7,311 bases of DNA, taken from contig JAIRWW010000108.1 of assembly GCA_031268685.1 (NCBI GenBank), positions 1-7,311 of the forward strand. The letters run 5' to 3'. The stretch comes from Azoarcus sp. Its GTDB lineage: Bacteria > Pseudomonadota > Gammaproteobacteria > Burkholderiales > Rhodocyclaceae. The notes under the pieces were generated by a model that saw only the letters and a program-made list of their open reading frames with translations, was not told the DNA's origin and did no database searches. Every line of letters starts with the position of its first letter. The first letter of the stretch is position 1. Of the stretch, positions 1-5,585 are shown piece by piece. Made by a program: the position numbers and the translations under genes.

Positions 1-41
1 GCAACAGCCGGAGAAGAAGCAAGGCAGGAGTAGAGGCACGC

Positions 42-47
42 TATACT
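42..47 (+). promoter_or_regulatory. possible -10 box upstream of yebC
   Basis: TATACT matches the sigma-70 -10 consensus at five of six positions and lies about 40 bp before the yebC start. No convincing -35 hexamer is seen at the expected distance (around 19-24, GCAAGG), so this is only a candidate promoter. The yebC gene also has its own Shine-Dalgarno-like AGGGG at 76-80, eight bases before its ATG. Confidence 0.35.
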
Positions 48-88
48 GGCGCACTTCAACGTACAAGCTGCTTTCAGGGGTTCATCAC

Positions 89-814
89 ATGGCTGGTCAC
101 TCTAAATGGGCCAACATCCAGCACCGCAAAGGGCGCCAGGATGCCAGGCGGGGCAAAATCTTCACAAAACTCATAAAGGAAATCACGGTCGCCGCCAAAA
201 TGGGCGGAGGCGATGTCACCGCCAACCCGAGGCTGCGGCTGGCGGCCGATAAAGCCAAGGCCGAGTCCGTCCCCAAAGACACAATCGAAAACGCCATCAA
301 GCGCGGCATCGGCCAACTCGAAGGCGTGGTTTACGAAGAAGCCCGCTACGAAGGCTACGGCATAGCTGGCGCGGCGGTCATGGTCGATTGCCTGACCGAC
401 AACAAGACCCGCACCGTGGCCGACGTGCGCCATGCTTTCAGCAAATACGGCGGCAACATGGGCACCGACGGTTGCGTGGCCTTCCAGTTCAAGCATTGCG
501 GCCAATTGTTGTTCGCCCCAGGCGCCGACGAAGATGCGCTGATGGAAGCGGCAATCGAAGCCGGCGCAGAAGACGTGATCACCAACGACGACGGCTCAAT
601 CGAAGTCATCACCGGGCCGTGGGAATTCACCTCTGTCCGCGAGGCGCTGGAGAGCGCCGGCTTCAAATCCGAATTCGGCGAAGTCACCATGAAACCGCAG
701 AACGAAATCGAACTGTCCGGCGACGACGCCGTGCGCATGCAAAAACTGCTCGATGCGCTCGAAGCGGTCGACGATGTGCAAGAAGTCTACACATCCGCGG
801 CGCTCGACGAATAA
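89..814 (+). CDS. yebC: YebC/PmpR family (TACO1-like) regulatory protein
   Basis: The 241-residue product has the usual length of the family and opens with the hallmark [14 protein letters not shown], followed by [11 protein letters not shown] and NPRLRLA. Central family signatures are [22 protein letters not shown] and the glycine-rich stretch [12 protein letters not shown]. The C-terminal part carries EFGEVTMKP and ends in a [12 protein letters not shown] motif. These cover the three YebC domains end to end, so the gene looks intact. The family was long annotated as DNA-binding transcriptional regulators (PmpR). More recent work on YebC and mitochondrial TACO1 indicates a cytoplasmic role in helping ribosomes translate difficult, proline-rich stretches. 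The ATG at 89 is supported by AGGGG at 76-80. It sits three bases before ruvC, the common proteobacterial order, so the two are probably cotranscribed. Identity is certain; which molecular role dominates here is not readable from sequence. Confidence 0.97.
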   Translation: MAGHSKWANIQHRKGRQDARRGKIFTKLIKEITVAAKMGGGDVTANPRLRLAADKAKAESVPKDTIENAIKRGIGQLEGVVYEEARYEGYGIAGAAVMVDCLTDNKTRTVADVRHAFSKYGGNMGTDGCVAFQFKHCGQLLFAPGADEDALMEAAIEAGAEDVITNDDGSIEVITGPWEFTSVREALESAGFKSEFGEVTMKPQNEIELSGDDAVRMQKLLDALEAVDDVQEVYTSAALDE

Positions 815-817
815 GCC

Positions 818-1390
818 ATGGCCGCGGCAAACGTCATGATGCCCGCCCCCGGCGTCACCCGCATCCTCGGACTCGATCCCGGACTGCGCGTGACCGGCTT
901 CGGCATCATCGACGCGGCGAACAACCGCCTGGGCTATGTCGCCAGCGGTTGCATACGCACCGGCGACAACGCCAACCACGGCCTTCCGGACCGCCTGAAG
1001 ACGATCCTCAACGGCGTGCGTGAAGTCATCGCTACCTATCGGCCCGGCATTGCCGCGGTGGAAAAGGTTTTCGTCAACATCAACCCGCAATCCACGCTGT
1101 TGCTCGGGCAAGCGCGCGGGGCTGTGATTTGCGGCGCGGTATCCTGCGAATTGCCGGTAGCCGAATATACGGCGCTGCAAATCAAACAAGCGGTGGTCGG
1201 CCATGGCAAGGCGGCCAAGGAGCAAGTGCAGCACATGGTAAGCAGGCTGCTGGCGCTTGCCGCCGCGCCACAGGCGGATGCCGCCGACGCGCTCGCCTGC
1301 GCGATATGTCATGCGCACGGCAGCTCCGGCATCGGCGCAATTGCCGGGCCTTTCGCCAGACGGCGCGGCGGGCGCATGGTGGGCGCCTGA
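818..1390 (+). CDS. ruvC: Holliday junction resolvase RuvC (crossover junction endodeoxyribonuclease)
   Basis: RuvC is the dimeric, Mg-dependent nuclease that cuts Holliday junctions after RuvAB branch migration. The 190-residue product shows the RNase H-like fold motifs. [14 protein letters not shown] supplies the first catalytic Asp (D20), AVEKVF supplies E82, and the QADAADALA stretch supplies D154 and D157. The E-to-D spacings (72 and 3) equal those I recall for E. coli RuvC (E66, D138, D141), so the active site appears complete. [21 protein letters not shown] is the conserved pre-helix segment. No strong Shine-Dalgarno precedes ATG 818, which lies three bases after the yebC stop, so translational coupling is likely. 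ATGs at 836 and 839 are alternative starts that would give an N-terminus closer to the usual short one. ruvA and ruvB do not follow, which is unusual for this neighbourhood. Confidence 0.96.
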   Translation: MAAANVMMPAPGVTRILGLDPGLRVTGFGIIDAANNRLGYVASGCIRTGDNANHGLPDRLKTILNGVREVIATYRPGIAAVEKVFVNINPQSTLLLGQARGAVICGAVSCELPVAEYTALQIKQAVVGHGKAAKEQVQHMVSRLLALAAAPQADAADALACAICHAHGSSGIGAIAGPFARRRGGRMVGA

Positions 1391-1406
1391 AAGCTGCAAG
1401 CGGCTC

Positions 1407-1520
1407 ACCTGGGGCGTGCCGGTGATCTTCTCGATTCGGGCGATGCTGCTCGCCTTCGACTACATGCCCGCCAGCGCCGCCGCGCGGCTCGATCCGGCCA
1501 TTGCGCTGGGCAGAGAGTGA
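1407..1520 (+). pseudogene. remnant of the C-terminus of a MacB/FtsX-type ABC transporter permease
   Basis: One frame reads TWGVPVIFSIRAMLLAFDYM followed by PASAAARLDPAIALGRE and a TGA at 1518. This resembles the last ~45 residues of MacB-like permeases, where a 'GxPVxxSxxAxLLAF' strand-helix leads through a transmembrane helix to a '[YW]xPARxAARLDPxxALxxE' end. The final transmembrane helix (roughly eleven residues between LLAF and the Y-x-P motif) is missing. There is no start codon or upstream body of the gene: the match begins within 20 bases of the ruvC stop. I therefore read it as a decayed 3' scrap, not a working gene. It implies that a macB-like gene once lay here and was deleted down to its tail. 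The alignment is from memory of the family; a protein search of this translation would settle it. Confidence 0.6.
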
Positions 1521-1546
1521 AGGCCCGGAATCGGATGCCTTAAGGT

Positions 1547-1565
1547 TCGCTTCATCCTCGCTTCA
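1547..1565 (+). promoter_or_regulatory. phased direct repeat (possible response-regulator site)
   Basis: TCGCTTCA occurs at 1547-1554 and again at 1558-1565, start-to-start spacing 11 bp, about one helical turn. Such phasing is typical of tandem sites for OmpR/PhoB-family regulators. It lies about 75-95 bp before the VIT/VWA gene. No clear sigma-70 promoter was found between it and the gene, so function is only suggested. Confidence 0.25.
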
Positions 1566-1639
1566 CGAAAACGCCATTCCCGCTTTCCGCGCCGTTCACA
1601 AGCCGCATCTACGATGGCCTCACCTTTCCACGGGAGACC

Positions 1640-3808
1640 ATGATGGTACGCGATACTCTGGCGCTGCTTGCGCAATCAGTCGGCGAACGTCTTGCGGCAG
1701 AACCCGCCGCTTCGCCGCTTCCAAACATTTCCGTTCCCAGAATATTGGGAAAATGCCTGTCTTCCGGCTGCTACGCGGCTTCTTCGTGCTTCATGGCGCT
1801 GGCCGTGCTGTTCGCGCCGTCGTCGCAGGCGCAGCCGGACGGAGCGCCGGACAAGACGGAAAGTCCGTATTTCTACATGCCCGGCGGCGATCCCGCCGTC
1901 GATGCCCTGCCGCTTAAATCGACCGATGTCGATGTGCGCATCGCCGGGGTGATCGCCGATGTGACGGTGACACAGGTCTACAAGAATGAGGGCGCGCGCC
2001 CGATTGAGGCGAAATACGTCTTCCCCAGTTCCACGCGCGCCGCCGTGCATGCAATGAATGTGCGCCTGGCGGATCGTTCGATCGAGGCGCGCATCCGCGA
2101 AAAACGGCAAGCAGCGCAGGAATATACACAGGCGAAAAGCGAGGGCAGAACCGCCGCGCTTTTGGAACAGCACCGGCCCAATGTGTTCCAGATGAACGTC
2201 GCAAATATCATGCCCGGCGACGATGTCCGGGTTGAATTGCGCTACACCGAATTGCTGAACGCGGAGAGCGGGCGTTACCGCTTTGTTTTCCCCACGGTGG
2301 TCGGCCCGCGCTACGCCGGTACGCAGCCGACAACGGCGGCGGACGGGAATGGATGGGCGGCACAGCCGACTTTGCCCGAAGGCGTAGCGCCGCCGTCGAA
2401 GTTCGATATCCGCGTGCAACTCGATACCCCGATCTCCATAAAGGAAGCCGCCTCGCCCTCGCATGAAATCGCGCTGCGCCGCAACGGCGAGCAGCATGCC
2501 GATGTCGGACTCGCCGCGAACGCGCATCATGCCGCCAACAATCGCGACTTCATCCTTGATTATCGTCTGGCCGGAGATGCGGTCGAATCCGGCGTCATGT
2601 TCATGCGCGGCAAGGGCGAAAAAGCGGAAAACTTTTTCCTGGCAATGGTGGAGCCGCCCAAGGCCATACCGGCCAGCGTAATCACGCCCCGCGATTACAT
2701 TTTCGTGGTGGACATTTCCGGCTCCATGCACGGTTTCCCGCTCGATACCGCCAAAACCATGCTGCGCGAACTGATCGGCGGCCTGCGCCCGAGCGACACT
2801 TTCAACGTTCTGTTGTTTGCGGGCAGCAGCGACTTTCTGCACCACAATTCCGTGCCCGCCACGCAGGACAACATCGACAAAGCGCTGAGCCTGATCGACC
2901 ACCGCAGCGGCGGCGGCGGTACGGAACTTATCCCGGCGCTGCACCACGTCTATGCACAGGACAAGTCGAAGGATATTTCCCGCAGCATCGTTGTCGTCAC
3001 AGACGGGTACGTGGCGGTGGAAAGCGAAGCCTTCAGCCTCGTGCGCCGCAACCTGGGCCGCGCCAATCTGTTCGCCTTCGGCATCGGCTCCTCGGTCAAC
3101 AGGCATCTCGTCGAGGGTCTGGCGCGCGCGGGCATGGGTGAACCCTTCATCATCACCAGCCCGGAGGACGCTCCCAAAGCGGCGGCGCGTTTCCGCCAAA
3201 TGATCGCTTCGCCCGTACTCACCAACGTGCGTGCGACTTTCAAAGGCGTGGAAACCTGGGATGTCGTGCCACAGCAATTGCCCGATGCTCTCTCCGAGCG
3301 CCCAGTCATTCTTTTCGGAAAGTGGCGCGACACGCAAGGCAAGGGGCCGAAGCAATTGGTGGTGGAAGGCCGGCGTGCGGACGGCCCCTACCGGCAAGCG
3401 CTGCCTCTGCTCGAAGCGCTGGACGGAAACGAAGAACGCTTCTCCGCGCTGCGCCATCTATGGGCGCGCCAACAGATCGCCGACCTCTCCGACCAGGCAG
3501 ATTTGCTGGGCGATGGATCACTGCGCAACGCCATCACGACACTCGGCCTCGAATACAAACTGCTCACGCAATACACGAGCTTCATCGCAGTCGATGAGCG
3601 CATCCGCAACCTGATTCCGAACAGCGCCGCAAGCGTCGACCAGCCGCAGCCACTGCCCAGCGGCGTCAACAATATGGCGGTCGGCGGCGCTTACGTTCCC
3701 GGCTCGCCCGAACCGAAGTCGCTTGGCGCCCTGCTCGTGACCATCTCCATGCTGGCGATGATCGTGCGCCGTCTTTCCCGGCAACGCCGTCGGCACCTGA
3801 CGCTGTAA
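1640..3808 (+). CDS. exported VIT + VWA domain protein with PEP-type C-terminal sorting tail (probable exosortase substrate)
   Basis: The product has 722 residues. An extended N-terminus with a hydrophobic core (about 49-60) ends in SSQA|Q, a likely signal peptidase site near residue 64. Residues ~75-210 form a VIT domain (vault protein/inter-alpha-trypsin inhibitor type), with VTQVYKNEG, AKYVFP, REKRQAAQEY and MPGDDVRVELRY. Residues ~350-520 form a von Willebrand A domain with a complete metal-binding MIDAS: D358-I-S-G-S362, T428 and D455. YKLLTQYTSFIAVDE (639-653) is the C-terminal signature common in VIT/VWA proteins. The tail has S-P-E-P (689-692), a hydrophobic segment and an Arg-rich end. 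Such proteins are surface or envelope proteins of unclear function; VWA domains usually bind proteins. VIT/VWA proteins are known as dedicated targets of some sortases and of the Bacteroidetes XrtN exosortase, which fits the exosortase 200 bp downstream. ATG 1643 is better spaced from GGGAG (1632-1636) than ATG 1640. Confidence 0.9.
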   Translation: MMVRDTLALLAQSVGERLAAEPAASPLPNISVPRILGKCLSSGCYAASSCFMALAVLFAPSSQAQPDGAPDKTESPYFYMPGGDPAVDALPLKSTDVDVRIAGVIADVTVTQVYKNEGARPIEAKYVFPSSTRAAVHAMNVRLADRSIEARIREKRQAAQEYTQAKSEGRTAALLEQHRPNVFQMNVANIMPGDDVRVELRYTELLNAESGRYRFVFPTVVGPRYAGTQPTTAADGNGWAAQPTLPEGVAPPSKFDIRVQLDTPISIKEAASPSHEIALRRNGEQHADVGLAANAHHAANNRDFILDYRLAGDAVESGVMFMRGKGEKAENFFLAMVEPPKAIPASVITPRDYIFVVDISGSMHGFPLDTAKTMLRELIGGLRPSDTFNVLLFAGSSDFLHHNSVPATQDNIDKALSLIDHRSGGGGTELIPALHHVYAQDKSKDISRSIVVVTDGYVAVESEAFSLVRRNLGRANLFAFGIGSSVNRHLVEGLARAGMGEPFIITSPEDAPKAAARFRQMIASPVLTNVRATFKGVETWDVVPQQLPDALSERPVILFGKWRDTQGKGPKQLVVEGRRADGPYRQALPLLEALDGNEERFSALRHLWARQQIADLSDQADLLGDGSLRNAITTLGLEYKLLTQYTSFIAVDERIRNLIPNSAASVDQPQPLPSGVNNMAVGGAYVPGSPEPKSLGALLVTISMLAMIVRRLSRQRRRHLTL
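3707..3793 (+). other. C-terminal PEP-type exosortase sorting signal in the VIT/VWA protein
   Basis: Codons 690-718 encode the three parts of a PEP-CTERM-like signal: a short Pro-Glu-Pro motif (P690-E691-P692), a hydrophobic helix of about 16 residues (roughly 694-709), and a basic end with R710, R711, R714 and R716-R718. The tail sits at the very end of the protein, after a small Gly/Pro-rich linker. It differs from LPXTG sortase signals in lacking the LPxTG box. The helix is interrupted by no charged residue. The match is to general PEP-CTERM architecture, not to a named subfamily. Confidence 0.75.
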
Positions 3809-3819
3809 GCGTAAGAAGA

Positions 3820-3847
3820 ATCCGGGAGGGGGCATCTCCTCCCGGAT
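3820..3847 (+). terminator. strong hairpin after the VIT/VWA gene (possible terminator)
   Basis: ATCCGGGAGG (3820-3829) and CCTCCCGGAT (3838-3847) are perfect 10-bp inverted arms with an 8-nt loop, starting 11 bases after the VIT/VWA stop codon. No T-tract follows, so it is not a classic intrinsic terminator. It could stabilise the mRNA 3' end or attenuate read-through into the exosortase gene. Confidence 0.45.
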
Positions 3848-3854
3848 CGCTCCG

Positions 3855-3870
3855 CCCCGCAAAAGCGGGG
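3855..3870 (+). terminator. second GC-rich hairpin in the same gap
   Basis: CCCCGC (3855-3860) pairs with GCGGGG (3865-3870) across an AAAA loop; only two T residues follow. Together with the hairpin just upstream it may act as a weak or bidirectional terminator, or be part of a dispersed dyad-type repeat. Confidence 0.35.
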
Positions 3871-3895
3871 TTCCCAAGCAAAAAGCATTCACGAT

Positions 3896-3929
3896 GTTTC
3901 AATCCACGCCCGTAAGCGGGCAACAAGAC
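3896..3929 (+). repeat. solitary CRISPR-repeat-like unit (no array)
   Basis: The 34 bases begin GTTTCAATCCACGCCC, the typical end (read in reverse: GTGGATTGAAAC) of many type I and type III CRISPR repeats. They contain a perfect internal palindrome, GCCCG (3908-3912) with CGGGC (3917-3921) around TAAG, and end in AAGAC. The size and stem-loop design fit a CRISPR repeat. Only one copy is present: neither flank holds a second copy at spacer distance and no cas gene is in the window. It may be an orphan remnant, a solitary repeat unit acting as a small RNA, or coincidence. It also lies inside the unused 5' extension of the exosortase reading frame, which it makes look coding. Confidence 0.5.
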
Positions 3930-3935
3930 TGCTGT

Positions 3936-3980
3936 GGGCTTACGCCCCTCCCGTGTCCGATTCTCCCCATGAAGGGGGAG
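3936..3980 (+). repeat. cluster of short inverted repeats upstream of the exosortase
   Basis: Two further dyads follow the CRISPR-like unit: GGGC/GCCC (3936-3939 with 3944-3947, loop TTAC) and CTCCCC/GGGGAG (3963-3968 with 3975-3980). GCTTACG at 3938-3944 is also the reverse complement of CGTAAGC at 3911-3917, so alternative pairings exist across the region. This density of dyads supports a non-coding, structured leader before the exosortase start. Confidence 0.4.
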
Positions 3981-3990
3981 GTTTCCAACC

Positions 3991-3994
3991 GGAG
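3991..3994 (+). promoter_or_regulatory. ribosome binding site that sets the exosortase start
   Basis: GGAG at 3991-3994 stands ten bases before ATG 4005. The in-frame ATGs further upstream (3894, 3969) lie in dyad-rich DNA and lack a purine-rich site at normal spacing, so 4005 is preferred. ATG 4014 is a weaker alternative, further from the GGAG. Confidence 0.55.
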
Positions 3995-4004
3995 TCAGTT
4001 TTTG

Positions 4005-4991
4005 ATGAAGACCATGGAAGCTCTGAACAACGCCATCCGCCCTGAGCGTGCAGAAGAAGAACATTCCCTGTGGAACCACGGGCTTCGACAAACCCGGCTC
4101 GAACAGCTACGAAGCGTTCGGCGCTTCATTGTCTGCCGCCTCGCACATTGGCTCGACCGCATCCACCCGGCGGTCTGGCTGGCGCTGCTCGGTCTTGCCA
4201 TGTGGCCGCACATCCTGTGGATGGCGCGACGCATGCTGGATGGCTCGGACGATCCGCTCGGAATTGTGGCGCTGGCGGCGCTCGCCTTCGTCGGCTGGCG
4301 ACATCGCGGAAGCTTGCGCCGCGCGCCGCGTCCGGCGTGGTTTTGTGCCGCACTCGCGCTCGTGGCGCTGGCAGGCGCAGCCTGGGGCGCGCTGCCGCCG
4401 CTTTTTGCAAGCCTCCTGGCCCTGCTCGGATTCGCAGCGGGAATGCTGTCCCTGCTTCCCCGCCGCGTCGCCAGCGCCCCCGTACTCGGGCTGGCGGCGC
4501 TGTCGCTGCCGCTCATGGCATCCCTGCAATTCTATGCAGGCTATCCGCTGCGCCTTGTAGCGGCGGAACTCTCCCGCTGGCTACTCCTCGCCGCTCATCA
4601 CGTCGAACGAGACGGCGTAGCGCTGCGGATAGACGGACAACTAGTGCTCGTCGATGCCGCCTGCTCCGGCGTTCAACTCGTCTGGCTCGGCTATTTCACC
4701 GCCTGCGCCACGGCCCTGCTGACAGCTTGCGGCTATACCCGCTTTCTCCGCCGCCTGCCCGCCGTCGGCTGCCTTGTCCTCAGCGGCAACGTATTGCGCA
4801 ATACCGCATTGGTCGCGCTGCAAGCCGATGGACAGGCCGCCGCCACATGGCTGCACGAAGGCATCGGCCTCATCGCGCTCGCAGCGGTCTGCGCACTCGT
4901 TTTTCGCCTGATGTACGTCAGCGCCGCCGAAGCCGCGCCGACACCCGCATTCGCACCCGCATCCGCATCTGCGCAGGAGACGCCAGCATGA
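4005..4991 (+). CDS. exosortase (archaeosortase/exosortase family transpeptidase-like membrane protease)
   Basis: Exosortases are polytopic inner-membrane cysteine enzymes thought to cleave and transfer proteins bearing PEP-type C-terminal tails. From ATG 4005 the product has 328 residues, largely hydrophobic, with about eight membrane segments after a charged cytoplasmic N-terminus of roughly 55 residues. The catalytic triad is visible: Cys220 in VDAACSGVQLVWLGY (TGC at 4662), Arg265 in SGNVLRNTALVALQ, and His284 in WLHEGIGLIAL. These match the family's (E/D)ACSG, N-x-x-R and H-E-x-x-G motifs in order and spacing. The C-terminus ends in an Ala/Pro-rich tail. An open frame extends upstream to 3894 but covers dyads and the CRISPR-like unit, so it is not counted. 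The gene overlaps the accessory gene by ATGA, and the VIT/VWA target lies upstream. Subtype cannot be fixed by eye; it is shorter than classic EpsH-type enzymes and lacks a fused EpsI domain. Confidence 0.9.
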   Translation: MKTMEALNNAIRPERAEEEHSLWNHGLRQTRLEQLRSVRRFIVCRLAHWLDRIHPAVWLALLGLAMWPHILWMARRMLDGSDDPLGIVALAALAFVGWRHRGSLRRAPRPAWFCAALALVALAGAAWGALPPLFASLLALLGFAAGMLSLLPRRVASAPVLGLAALSLPLMASLQFYAGYPLRLVAAELSRWLLLAAHHVERDGVALRIDGQLVLVDAACSGVQLVWLGYFTACATALLTACGYTRFLRRLPAVGCLVLSGNVLRNTALVALQADGQAAATWLHEGIGLIALAAVCALVFRLMYVSAAEAAPTPAFAPASASAQETPA

Positions 4992-5545
4992 CCCTATTGG
5001 CGCGAACCCGAATCCTCAAGCTGCTGGCGGTTTTGCTCCTGCCCGCCTGCGCCGCCTGGAACGCCGCCGGGGTCTGGGACGCCCGCAACGAAACCGCCGC
5101 CGCGCCGCCAGCGGACACCTCCGTGGAATGGCCAGCCGCGTGGCGGGGCCGCCTGCTGCGCCCCCTGGCCCTGAGCAAAGTCGAACAGCGTTTCGCACAG
5201 GGGTTTCCCGGCCGGATCGTCCGCCTGACCGACGGCCAGGACATGCTGGTCTGGCGGCACGTCACGCACCCCACCAGAATGCTGCATCCCGCCATCGACT
5301 GCTACCGCGCCATGGGCTGGAGCATCCGCGATGAACAACTCGAACAATCGGAAAACGGCGCGGACGAACGCTGGCGCTGCTTCATCGCCGAAAAGGGACA
5401 AGAAGATACTCGCCTGCGCGTCTGCGAGCGTATCGAGGACAGCGGCGGACAAGGCTTCACCGACACATCCGCCTGGTACTGGGCCGCCCTCACCGGCCAA
5501 TCCGCCGGGCCATGGCAGGCTGTGACGGTGGCAAGCCCGCTATGA
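4988..5545 (+). CDS. EpsI-like (DUF3485-type) exosortase accessory protein
   Basis: The 185-residue product starts with a basic then hydrophobic N-terminus (about 8-24). This is either a membrane anchor or a signal, with C21 in an imperfect lipobox (LPAC), so a lipoprotein is possible. The body is periplasmic in type. The segment H100-P-A-I-D-C105-Y-x-x-x-G110-W111 resembles the H-x-P-x-x-C-Y-x-x-x-G-W motif of EpsI proteins, which accompany exosortases in PEP-CTERM systems as separate genes or C-terminal fusions. Other features are C131, C146 and a C-terminal AWYWAALTG...GPW stretch. EpsI function is unknown beyond association with the exosortase and exopolysaccharide loci. The ATG overlaps the exosortase stop (ATGA) and AGGAG at 4975-4979 is spaced eight bases from it, so the two are translated together. 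Family assignment rests on the short motif plus context. Confidence 0.7.
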   Translation: MTLLARTRILKLLAVLLLPACAAWNAAGVWDARNETAAAPPADTSVEWPAAWRGRLLRPLALSKVEQRFAQGFPGRIVRLTDGQDMLVWRHVTHPTRMLHPAIDCYRAMGWSIRDEQLEQSENGADERWRCFIAEKGQEDTRLRVCERIEDSGGQGFTDTSAWYWAALTGQSAGPWQAVTVASPL

Positions 5546-5585
5546 ACCGCCGTAGCGCGCGGCGCATCCATCGTCGCGCATCCTT

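Noticed and set aside
596..1408. 270-codon minus-strand frame across yebC and ruvC
   Set aside because: Shadow of two certain genes; no family features.
1676..3457. 593-codon open frame on the minus strand, antisense to the VIT/VWA gene
   Set aside because: It mirrors a clearly coding GC-rich gene with full VIT and VWA motifs; its own translation is Arg/Gly/Ala-rich and shows no recognisable domain.
3896..3990. A full CRISPR array
   Set aside because: Only one repeat-like unit is present; GTTTCCAACC at 3981 resembles only the first bases of a repeat and the rest does not match.
3894..4004. Upstream extension of the exosortase reading frame
   Set aside because: Covers hairpins and the CRISPR-like unit, has no good ribosome binding site, and does not look like an exosortase N-terminus.
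4070..4987. Long plus-strand frame upstream of and in frame with the EpsI-like gene
   Set aside because: It overlaps the exosortase in another frame, is Arg/Ala-rich with no membrane or domain pattern, and the ATG at 4988 has its own ribosome binding site; only the part from 4988 is real.
5546..5585. Terminator between the convergent genes
   Set aside because: GC-rich sequence with imperfect pairing (GCGCG...CGCGC) but no clean stem and no T-tract.
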